Assembly (NCBI GenBank): GCA_905372345.1
Contig: CAJPPE010000012.1
Span: 1 to 13,414, forward strand
Source: an uncultured Treponema sp.
GTDB lineage: Bacteria; Spirochaetota; Spirochaetia; Treponematales; Treponemataceae
Reading direction: 5' to 3'
Length of the DNA stretch: 13,414 bases
In this document: piece after piece, positions 7,321 through 13,414 of the stretch
How positions within the stretch are numbered: position 1 is the first letter of the stretch
Layout: each line of letters opens with the position of its first letter
The notes under the pieces: generated by a model
What the model was told of the DNA's origin: nothing
The model's input: the letters and a program-made list of their open reading frames with translations, nothing else
Database searches by the model: none
Position numbers and translations under genes: made by a program

Positions 7321-7349
7321 TTGACATGATTTTAGTATATGAATAAAAT
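7321..7349 (+). promoter_or_regulatory. Near-consensus sigma-70 promoter for the cysteine desulfidase
   Basis: TTGACA (7321-7326, all six bases) is followed after 17 bases by TAAAAT (7344-7349, five of six). The start would fall near 7356, giving a leader of about 27 bases that holds GGAG (7372-7375). A perfect TATAAT also occurs at 7358-7363 but has no -35 box at the right distance. This is one of the two best promoter matches in the window, alongside the hydrolase promoter. Confidence 0.75.
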
Positions 7350-7382
7350 ATTTAAGTTATAATTTTAACGTGGAGAAAGAGT

Positions 7383-8678
7383 ATGAGCTTAGATAACGCA
7401 AAAAAAGAAAAGTATGTTCAAATTTTAAGAGAAGAGTTGGTTCCCGCCCTTGGATGTACGGAGCCTATTGCTATCGCTTACACAGCAGCCAATTTGCGAA
7501 AAATAATGGGCGGTGTTCCCGATGAAATTTTAATTGAAAGCAGCGGTAATATCATTAAAAATGCAAAGTCTGTTATTGTGCCCAATACCGGCGGAATGAA
7601 GGGTATGGAAGCTTCTGCCTTGATAGGCCTTATCGGAGGAAATGCAGATAAGGGTTTGGAGGTACTAGCCGATGTTACCGAAGAGCATGTAAAACTTGCT
7701 CATGAGTATTTAGCCAAGTCCTGCACTAAGCTTAAACTAATGGATACGCCTGCAAGCCTTCACATAAGAATTACAGGCAAATTAAACGGAGATACCGGAG
7801 TCGCCGAGCTCATTCACCAGCATACAAATATCGTACTCCTAAAAAAGAATGACGAAATTATTTTTGAAAAGCCTTTTAGTTTGGAGTCTGCCGCAGGTGC
7901 TTTAACCGATAGAACTTGTTTAAACGTAAAAGATATTTTGGAATTTGCAGACACTGTTCCGGTCGATGAGGTTTCTCCAATCATTATGAGGCAAGTTGAA
8001 TATAATATGAGAGTTTCAGAGGATGGCTTAAAAACTTCCTACGGAATTGAAACCGGAAAAAATATCTTAAAGTATAATCAGAGGAAGGGCGATAATTTTT
8101 CGGTTAAGGTTCAAGCGGAAGGTGAAGTCGCAGCAGCCTCCGATGCCCGTATGTGCGGCTGTTCTTATCCGGTTATTACCAATTCGGGAAGCGGAAATCA
8201 GGGCTTAGCCGTTTCGGTGCCCGTAGTTGTATATGCCCGCGAAAATAAGTTAAGCGAAGAAAAACTGATCCGCTGTTTGATTGTAAGTAATCTTTTAGCC
8301 ATTCACCAAAAAACCGGAATAGGCAGACTTTCTGCTTATTGCGGTGCGGTAACTGCCGGAGCTGCCTGTGCTGCTGCAATTACCTATATGAAGGGCGGCT
8401 CTTATGAACAGGTATGCGGAACAATAGTCAATACTTTGGGTACCGTATCGGGAATCCTTTGTGACGGAGCCAAGCAGTCATGCGCCGCTAAAATTGCCGC
8501 TGCCTTGGACTCTGCCCTTTTTTCTCACGAGCTTGCTATGGACGGAAACTTCTTTGCAGGAGGTGACGGCGTAGTCAAGGATGATATCGAAAAAACCATA
8601 GCCGGTATCGGTGTTGTTGCCGCCCAAGGTATGCGCAAAACCGACGAAGTTGTATTACAGGTTATGCTTAAAGACTAA
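7383..8678 (+). CDS. cyuA: L-cysteine desulfidase, UPF0597 / CyuA (YhaM) family
   Basis: The family, characterised in Methanocaldococcus jannaschii and in E. coli as CyuA (YhaM), uses an iron-sulfur cluster to split cysteine into sulfide, ammonia and pyruvate. The 431 residues match the family in length. The signature PALGCTEPIAIA lies at 21-32, with C25 at the position of a known essential cysteine. Further conserved elements are NTGGMKGME (68-76), ARMCGCSYPVITNSGSGNQG (255-274), AYCGAVTAGAACA (318-330) and GILCDGAKQSCAAKIAAAL (357-375). C320, C360 and C367 are candidate cluster ligands by position. The protein is cytoplasmic. GGAG lies seven bases before the ATG. The gene stands alone: no CyuP-type cysteine transporter or CyuR-type regulator is next to it, unlike in enterobacteria. 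Its stop overlaps that of the convergent pbpC. Sulfide output from cysteine fits oral treponemes. Confidence 0.88.
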   Translation: MSLDNAKKEKYVQILREELVPALGCTEPIAIAYTAANLRKIMGGVPDEILIESSGNIIKNAKSVIVPNTGGMKGMEASALIGLIGGNADKGLEVLADVTEEHVKLAHEYLAKSCTKLKLMDTPASLHIRITGKLNGDTGVAELIHQHTNIVLLKKNDEIIFEKPFSLESAAGALTDRTCLNVKDILEFADTVPVDEVSPIIMRQVEYNMRVSEDGLKTSYGIETGKNILKYNQRKGDNFSVKVQAEGEVAAASDARMCGCSYPVITNSGSGNQGLAVSVPVVVYARENKLSEEKLIRCLIVSNLLAIHQKTGIGRLSAYCGAVTAGAACAAAITYMKGGSYEQVCGTIVNTLGTVSGILCDGAKQSCAAKIAAALDSALFSHELAMDGNFFAGGDGVVKDDIEKTIAGIGVVAAQGMRKTDEVVLQVMLKD

Positions 8679-10993
8679 TTTTCATTTAGAACATAAAAAA
8701 TTCTTTTACGGGTATTTCCCCTGTTGTCCGTAAGGGTCAGCTCATGTCTGCCCCTTAGGGCAGCCCCTAAGGACACCCTTAAGGGCTGAATCTTCATTTG
8801 ATGATAGGATTTTGTGCTTCCTAAATATTCTCCGTCCAAATCCCAGTAGATGACGGCATCGGGATTTTTATGGGCGGCTTCTGCAACCAAGGCCCCAAAA
8901 GAACCGTCAAGTTCTGTCGGAATATAAACCGAGGTTCCGTCTTCGGGAAATAAAATTTCAAACTCGCCTGCATTTGATGCCGTACTTTCCGGAAGCCATT
9001 GGGGGAGGCTCTTATATTCCGGGTGTCCCTGTTTATAAAAATATTCTGCAGCAGCCGGAAGGACAAACCTGTTTTCTATTTTAGGTAATTCGCTTATGTC
9101 GTTTGCCTTAACTTGAAACTTGCCGTCGGGACTTAAAGATACCTTTTTACAATAAGGACAGGTGTTTTGGGTATGACTGTTTATGGGTTTTAAAACAGCC
9201 TTTGCAGTTTTACAAAATTCTCCTGCGGGATAACCCGAGTCTGCACAAGCTTTTATAAATTCAAAATCCTTTAATTCTTTTTCGGGCCAGTCCGATTTCG
9301 GCAAGATATTAAAAATTTCAAAGAGGATTGGAGCGGCCAGTTTTGTGCTTGTAATTTCAGGCCTTCCTTCTCCCGAAGCATTCCCGCACCAAACGCCTAC
9401 GGAATATTTAGGCGTAATGCCTATAGTCCAAGCATCCTTGTTCCCGTAACTGGTTCCGGTCTTCCATGCAATTTTTTGATTTTGTACATAAAGCTGCCAG
9501 ATAGCTTCTTCTTCCGGTCTATTCCCTTCGGTCAGCACGTCCATTGTTATTCTGCAAGCTCCCGAAGAAAAAGGAAATTTTTCGTCAAGTTTGTTTTGAG
9601 CTCTCAGCATCATCTTTCGATAAGTGTTTGTAATTTCGTAAAGGCTTATTTCTCCTCCTCCTAAAATCAGGGGAAGTCCGTACTCATCGGCCGAACGGTT
9701 AAAGGTTGTAAAGCCCGACCTTTTTAAAATATCTAAAAAGGCGGGTATTGTAAATTCACGCAGGGCTCTTATAAACGGAATGTTTAAAGAATAGGAAAGG
9801 GCCTTGCGGGCAGGAATCGCTCCCGAATATGTGTAGTTACTGTTTTGAGGTGTGTAGCCTGCAATCTTTGTCGGAATATCTATGAGGAGTTGGTCAGGTA
9901 AAATCATTCCTGCATCCAGCATTGCCGCAAACAAAAAGGGTTTTAATAAACTCCCCGAACTCCGCCTTGCATGAACCATATCGACATGTTCGTTTTTTGC
10001 ATTCGGATTTTGAAGCCCCGTGTTTCCTATATAGGCTAAAGTTTCTCCCGTTTCGGTATCTAAAATTAAGACGGCTGTATTGTAAACACCGCTTGAGAAA
10101 TTTCTTTTAAAATGATGGCCGGCAATTTCAAAAACTATTTCCTGTAAAGAATAATCCAAGCTGCTTATGTTTTTTTGATTGGAGCTTTTTGTTTTTAAAA
10201 ACTCAAGATAATGATAGGCTTTTTGCGGAATGGCCTTAGGTTTATCGGGAACGGGTTCCGCAACGGAAAGAGTGTATGTTTCCTTATCGATTTTTTTTTG
10301 TAAAAAAAGATTGTACAAGAGCCTGTCCCTCTTTTCTTTTAAGATTTCGGATTCTTTTCCCGGGCGTACCAAAGAGGGCTGATTGGGAAGGACTGCAAGG
10401 CAGGCGGCTTCCGCCCATGTTAAATCTTCAGGCCCCCTTCCGAAATACCGCCATGAGGCGGCTTCAAGGCCTACAACATTTCCGCCGTAGGGTGCGTGGG
10501 ATGCGTAAATATTCAATATGTCTTTCTTGGAATAAGAAAGCTCCAAAAAAAGGGATAAAAAACTTTCTCTTAGTTTTTGCTTAAAACTTCTTGGCGGATT
10601 TTTTTCGGAAAGGCGGGAGGTCTGCATGGTAATTGTAGAGGCTCCCGAAACTATTTTTCCTTTTACAATATTTTCAACTGCCGCCCTAAAAACCGAAAGA
10701 GGATCTATCCCAAAGTGAAAGTAAAAATTTTTATCTTCATAGCTTAGAAGGGCTTCCCTGTATTTTTCAGGCAGCTTTGAAGTTTGAGGAAATCTCCATT
10801 GCCCGTCACCCGCAGCAGATGCACCTAAAAGTTTTCCGCCGGAACTGTAAAGAGTAAAAGAATAATCAACTTTAAAGCCGGGCGTAAAAAAAAGTATTAA
10901 AGCTAAAAATATCAGGCTAGAAATAAAGGCCGGCATCGAGGCTTTTAAAATGTTTTTTATCGGCAGGTGTTTTGGAAAATCCATTTTACTCAT
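8675..10993 (-). CDS. pbpC: Penicillin-binding protein 1C (bifunctional glycosyltransferase/transpeptidase)
   Basis: PBP1C is an inner-membrane enzyme with a glycosyltransferase and a transpeptidase-fold domain. The 772 residues show a membrane segment (about 21-38), then a GT51 domain with catalytic E86 in SYEDKNFYFHFGID, GASTITMQ (117-124) and YASHAPYGGNVVGLEAAS. The penicillin-binding domain follows, with SLLK (348-351, nucleophile S348), SLN (402-404) and KTGTS (511-515). A cysteine motif (C583, C594, C612, C615) precedes the C-terminal BiPBP_C beta domain (about 677-772). All catalytic motifs are intact. The alpha-2-macroglobulin gene that often accompanies pbpC is absent here. Starts at 10993 or 10984 (M4) are both possible; neither has a clear ribosome binding site. 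A TTGACA on this strand at 11022-11027 lacks a well-spaced -10. The stop overlaps that of cyuA. Confidence 0.93.
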   Translation of the reverse strand: MSKMDFPKHLPIKNILKASMPAFISSLIFLALILFFTPGFKVDYSFTLYSSGGKLLGASAAGDGQWRFPQTSKLPEKYREALLSYEDKNFYFHFGIDPLSVFRAAVENIVKGKIVSGASTITMQTSRLSEKNPPRSFKQKLRESFLSLFLELSYSKKDILNIYASHAPYGGNVVGLEAASWRYFGRGPEDLTWAEAACLAVLPNQPSLVRPGKESEILKEKRDRLLYNLFLQKKIDKETYTLSVAEPVPDKPKAIPQKAYHYLEFLKTKSSNQKNISSLDYSLQEIVFEIAGHHFKRNFSSGVYNTAVLILDTETGETLAYIGNTGLQNPNAKNEHVDMVHARRSSGSLLKPFLFAAMLDAGMILPDQLLIDIPTKIAGYTPQNSNYTYSGAIPARKALSYSLNIPFIRALREFTIPAFLDILKRSGFTTFNRSADEYGLPLILGGGEISLYEITNTYRKMMLRAQNKLDEKFPFSSGACRITMDVLTEGNRPEEEAIWQLYVQNQKIAWKTGTSYGNKDAWTIGITPKYSVGVWCGNASGEGRPEITSTKLAAPILFEIFNILPKSDWPEKELKDFEFIKACADSGYPAGEFCKTAKAVLKPINSHTQNTCPYCKKVSLSPDGKFQVKANDISELPKIENRFVLPAAAEYFYKQGHPEYKSLPQWLPESTASNAGEFEILFPEDGTSVYIPTELDGSFGALVAEAAHKNPDAVIYWDLDGEYLGSTKSYHQMKIQPLRVSLGAALRGRHELTLTDNRGNTRKRIFYVLNEN
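8753..8785. repeat. Inverted repeat and palindrome inside the pbpC 3' end
   Basis: CCTTAGGG (8753-8760) and CCCTAAGG (8765-8772) form a perfect 8-base stem with a 4-base loop. Four bases on comes a 10-base palindrome, CCCTTAAGGG (8776-8785). They encode part of the BiPBP_C domain, and the protein shows no obvious insertion there. They lie about 75 bases past the cyuA stop and could slow converging transcription. The core arms recur at 13360-13378. Confidence 0.6.
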
Positions 10994-11059
10994 TATTGTA
11001 TTTTGAGCTATATTTTAAATTTGTCAATAGGGTTGGGGCGGAAAGCCAAATTGGTAAAC

Positions 11060-11105
11060 GGCGGAGGTTCTATTCTTGCATAGGAGTATAGAACCTTAGC
11101 CCGCC
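11060..11105. repeat. Strong intergenic hairpin between the MCP gene and pbpC
   Basis: AGGTTCTAT (11065-11073) and ATAGAACCT (11088-11096) pair perfectly over nine bases around a 14-base loop. GGCGG (11060-11064) and CCGCC (11101-11105) extend the stem past a 4-base bulge. It starts 13 bases after the MCP stop on the minus strand. No T-run follows in that direction, so it is not a textbook terminator. It may still end or stabilise the MCP transcript, or be a repeat element. The rest of the 125-base gap holds nothing recognisable. Confidence 0.65.
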
Positions 11106-11118
11106 TATTTGCAAAAGA

Positions 11119-13257
11119 TCACACTTTAAACTTATTTACCTCTTTGGAGAGGTTTTCAATGCTTTCTTTATTCTTTTGGCTTATTGCGTTTACTTCCTGT
11201 ACGGCATTGCTTATCTGCACGGCACCGGAGGCCATCTCGTTCATGCTGTCGGTGATGACGCGGGTCAATTCATCGAGCTTTTGCATTTCTTCGGCAACAT
11301 TTTCGCCGCCGCGAAGCATCTCGGCAGAACCGTCGTTTACTTGATTGGTTACCATGTTGATGTCGCGGATTGCAGTGAGCACTTCCTTGCTGCCGTTTTC
11401 CTGTTCACGCATAGCTTCCATGAGGTTTTGGCTCATCGTTTTGACCTGCTCGGAAAGAGCGAAGATGGCATTGAACTTTTCTTCTGCCGTTTTTGAAGAG
11501 GTTGAAAGAGCTTCAATCTCGCCTGAAAGCACTTTGAGGGTGGAAGTGATAGTTTTACCTTGAGTACTGGACTCTTCTGCGAGCTTACGGATTTCGTCGG
11601 CAACGACTGCAAAACCCTTGCCTGCTTCTCCGGCGTGAGCGGCTTCGATTGCGGCGTTCATCGCCAAGAGGTTAGTCTGCGAGGCGATGTGCTGGATAAC
11701 GTTTGAAGCTTCCAATAGACCGCCCGATTCTTCGGCAATGCGTTGAGTTACGTTGTTTGCTCCTGAAATTGTCTCTTTACCGTCAGCAGTGGCGGATGCA
11801 AGAGTTTTTATAACATCATCGGTTTTGCTGAGTGTCTGTGTGATTGATGCGATATTGCCGACCATTTGCTCGATAGCTGAAGAAGATTCTGCAACGGAAG
11901 CTGCTTGATTTTCAATGCTGCCGTTAAGCTGTTTTATTGTGCGGATAATTTCTTCTACTGTTGCAGCGGTTTCGGTAACGCTTGCAGCTTGGGTAAGAGC
12001 CTGCTGCTTTACACCGTCGATGTTTGCACTTATTTGGTGTACGGCACTGGCAGTTTCAGTCATATTGGAAGCAAGTTCGTTACCTATATTTGTCATATCT
12101 TCACTGCTTTTACCGACGGATTTAATAGATGAGCCGATTTTTTCTATTGTTTCATTGAAGTATTCCGATAAATCGGTAACTTCATCGTTGCCGTGCACAG
12201 GCAGGCGGACGGTTAAATCTCCTTCTCCTTGGGCGATGTTTTTGAGGGCACCAACGGCCGAATCCAATGTTTTTGTAATATGAAATGCAAACATCAAAGA
12301 GATAACTAAAAAGATTATCAATATCGTAAAACCTATCATCAATATATAACGTAATACCCGATAAAATTCCGAAAAGACTTCATCTTCTTGCATCAACGCT
12401 ATCAACTTCCAGTTTAAACTATCAATGGTGTATAGTTCGGCCAGCCATTTTTTATTATGTATGTTTACGGTCATACTTCCCGAATCCGCTGCGGTAAATT
12501 GTGTAAAAGCCGAAATATTCACATCTTCCATTTTCTTAAAATTAAAAGAATCGTTTTTCGGATCAGCCAGTATTGTTCCGTCCCCTTGTACCAGCATAAT
12601 ATAACCTGTTTTACCTATTGCCAGTGCTTTTAGCATTTCGGTTAATGTTTGTAATGAAACTTCTATACTGACATTGCCGATATGTTCATTTTGAAAAGAA
12701 AAAACACCCTGTGAAAGACAGATAACCGTATCGCCTACCGTAGAACGATAGGCTTCCGTAACGATCGGCTTTTCAGGAATCTTGGAAGCAGCCTCATACC
12801 AAGGCCGTTTTCTCGGATCATAACCGCCTGAAAGCGCCTTGTCGCACGTTGATGTATATCCGCCCCACTTTGTTCCCATAAAAACGCACATATAATACGG
12901 ATAGCTTTTATGAATATTTTTGAATAAATTAAATACAGCTGTTTCCATTGCACCTTTTTCTATGGTATCGATATCGGATACTTCAGTTTTTGAAATATAT
13001 TCGTTAAAAGAACTATCGGCATTCCGCACATCTGAGTGGCCGGATAGCATACGCAACATATATTTTGTATTATCGAAAAATAAATTGATATCATATTCTA
13101 TCAATTTGATATTTTGCAGCATATTTTTATGAAATCGCTCCCGATCTGTTTTTTTAATTTGAAAACCAATAATGGCTGTAATAAGAAAAACAAGCGTTAT
13201 AATAAAAATAGCGAAAATCAAGATGAGTTTATAACGGATTGAAAAACGTTTTTTCAT
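11119..13257 (-). CDS. Methyl-accepting chemotaxis protein with dCache sensor
   Basis: Chemoreceptors of this type sense small molecules outside the inner membrane and control CheA kinase. I start the gene at 13257 ([10 protein letters not shown]), because AAAGGAG lies six bases upstream; an in-frame GTG at 13314 would add 19 residues before the membrane segment. The 712 residues hold TM1 (about 11-33), a dCache periplasmic domain (about 35-300) with YDPRKRPWY (146-154), TM2 (304-327), a HAMP domain (about 328-380) and a long coiled-coil signalling domain. Its highly conserved hairpin tip runs about 520-570, with [20 protein letters not shown] and [16 protein letters not shown]. No CheR-docking pentapeptide (NWETF-like) ends the protein. 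The sensor's Y-R-W-Y motif resembles amino-acid-binding dCache domains but is incomplete. The signalling half is much richer in GC than the sensor half. The ligand is unknown. Confidence 0.95.
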   Translation of the reverse strand: MKKRFSIRYKLILIFAIFIITLVFLITAIIGFQIKKTDRERFHKNMLQNIKLIEYDINLFFDNTKYMLRMLSGHSDVRNADSSFNEYISKTEVSDIDTIEKGAMETAVFNLFKNIHKSYPYYMCVFMGTKWGGYTSTCDKALSGGYDPRKRPWYEAASKIPEKPIVTEAYRSTVGDTVICLSQGVFSFQNEHIGNVSIEVSLQTLTEMLKALAIGKTGYIMLVQGDGTILADPKNDSFNFKKMEDVNISAFTQFTAADSGSMTVNIHNKKWLAELYTIDSLNWKLIALMQEDEVFSEFYRVLRYILMIGFTILIIFLVISLMFAFHITKTLDSAVGALKNIAQGEGDLTVRLPVHGNDEVTDLSEYFNETIEKIGSSIKSVGKSSEDMTNIGNELASNMTETASAVHQISANIDGVKQQALTQAASVTETAATVEEIIRTIKQLNGSIENQAASVAESSSAIEQMVGNIASITQTLSKTDDVIKTLASATADGKETISGANNVTQRIAEESGGLLEASNVIQHIASQTNLLAMNAAIEAAHAGEAGKGFAVVADEIRKLAEESSTQGKTITSTLKVLSGEIEALSTSSKTAEEKFNAIFALSEQVKTMSQNLMEAMREQENGSKEVLTAIRDINMVTNQVNDGSAEMLRGGENVAEEMQKLDELTRVITDSMNEMASGAVQISNAVQEVNAISQKNKESIENLSKEVNKFKV

Positions 13258-13263
13258 TGTAAT

Positions 13264-13270
13264 CTCCTTT
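13264..13270 (-). promoter_or_regulatory. Ribosome binding site fixing the MCP start
   Basis: On the minus strand AAAGGAG lies six bases (ATTACA) before the ATG at 13257. It is the strongest Shine-Dalgarno sequence in the window and argues against the upstream in-frame GTG at 13314, which would leave this site inside the coding region. Confidence 0.8.
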
Positions 13271-13303
13271 TGTAGGGCGTTTTTTTTCTTTTTACCGATA
13301 AAC

Positions 13304-13315
13304 GGTGTATACACC
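13304..13315. promoter_or_regulatory. 12-base perfect palindrome upstream of the MCP gene
   Basis: GGTGTATACACC is a perfect two-fold palindrome 46 bases upstream of the MCP start. Size, symmetry and position fit an operator for a dimeric repressor or activator. No clear promoter for the MCP gene was found around it: the TATACA inside it has no good -35 box. Function is inferred from position only. Confidence 0.4.
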
Positions 13316-13359
13316 TGAAAAAAGCATTCCTATGACCCCCTCCCTTTTCCAACGTGTTG

Positions 13360-13378
13360 CTTAGGGCTCTGCCCTAAG
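13360..13378. repeat. Short inverted repeat near the window end
   Basis: CTTAGGGC (13360-13367) and GCCCTAAG (13371-13378) pair perfectly with a TCT loop. The 7-base core arms CTTAGGG/CCCTAAG are the same as in the pbpC palindrome at 8753-8772. Flanking sequence (the C-rich run at 13336-13350 and CCCG...CGGG at 13381-13403) looks like a dispersed intergenic repeat, but copy number cannot be judged from one window. No gene is visible in 13316-13414. Confidence 0.55.
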
Positions 13379-13414
13379 AACCCGTAGAATTCAAGGCTTC
13401 GGGGTATTCTGTTT

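Noticed and set aside
11144..12283. Long open frames on the plus strand opposite the chemoreceptor
   Set aside because: They mirror the GC-rich conserved signalling domain and show no protein family features of their own.
13294..13301. ACCGATAA as a sigma-28 (flagellar) -10 box for the MCP gene
   Set aside because: It points away from the gene and has no TAAA box at the required distance.
13258..13314. 19-residue N-terminal extension of the chemoreceptor from GTG 13314
   Set aside because: The strong AAAGGAG site at 13264-13270 and the basic residues before TM1 support the start at 13257.

Overview
The window looks like chromosomal DNA of an oral-type Treponema, close to T. denticola. The pointers are a base composition that I estimate by eye at just under 40 % GC, treponemal-style lipoproteins, an OmpA-like protein resembling T. 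pallidum Tp0624, a membrane-anchored SUMF-fold protein and a Cache-type chemoreceptor. The genus is inferred from protein character; no database search was possible. I see no phage, insertion sequence, CRISPR array, tRNA or rRNA. No gene-free stretch exceeds 300 bases.

Left region (1-5107, + strand): an envelope and cell-division cluster. In order it holds the 3' part of zapA, a DUF188 (YaiI/YqxD) gene overlapping it by 4 bases (ATGA), a TPR lipoprotein, a LysM lytic transglycosylase whose probable GTG start shares one base with the lipoprotein stop, an OmpA-like periplasmic protein, and after 99 bases a second, small TPR lipoprotein. The tight spacing suggests co-expression. The content suggests a module for building, trimming and anchoring the treponemal cell wall.

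Middle region (5114-8678): a minus-strand alpha/beta hydrolase (monoacylglycerol lipase type) and a plus-strand SUMF-domain membrane protein are divergent from a 173-base spacer. That spacer carries one good sigma-70-like promoter for each gene. Next comes a UPF0597/CyuA-type L-cysteine desulfidase, behind its own near-consensus promoter (TTGACA-N17-TAAAAT). It would release sulfide, ammonia and pyruvate from cysteine.

Right region (8675-13414, - strand): penicillin-binding protein 1C meets the desulfidase tail to tail with overlapping stop codons. Upstream of it, beyond a strong hairpin, lies a 712-residue methyl-accepting chemotaxis protein with a dCache sensor. Its signalling half is much richer in GC than its sensor half. 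The window ends in a short non-coding stretch with a 12-base palindrome and a palindromic repeat whose 7-base arms recur inside the pbpC coding sequence.

The most interesting points are the coupled lipoprotein/transglycosylase/OmpA module, with an OmpA domain lacking the usual peptidoglycan-binding aspartate; the SUMF protein without the formylglycine-forming cysteine pair; and the compositional mosaic of the chemoreceptor. None of these proves an unknown system; each is a testable lead.
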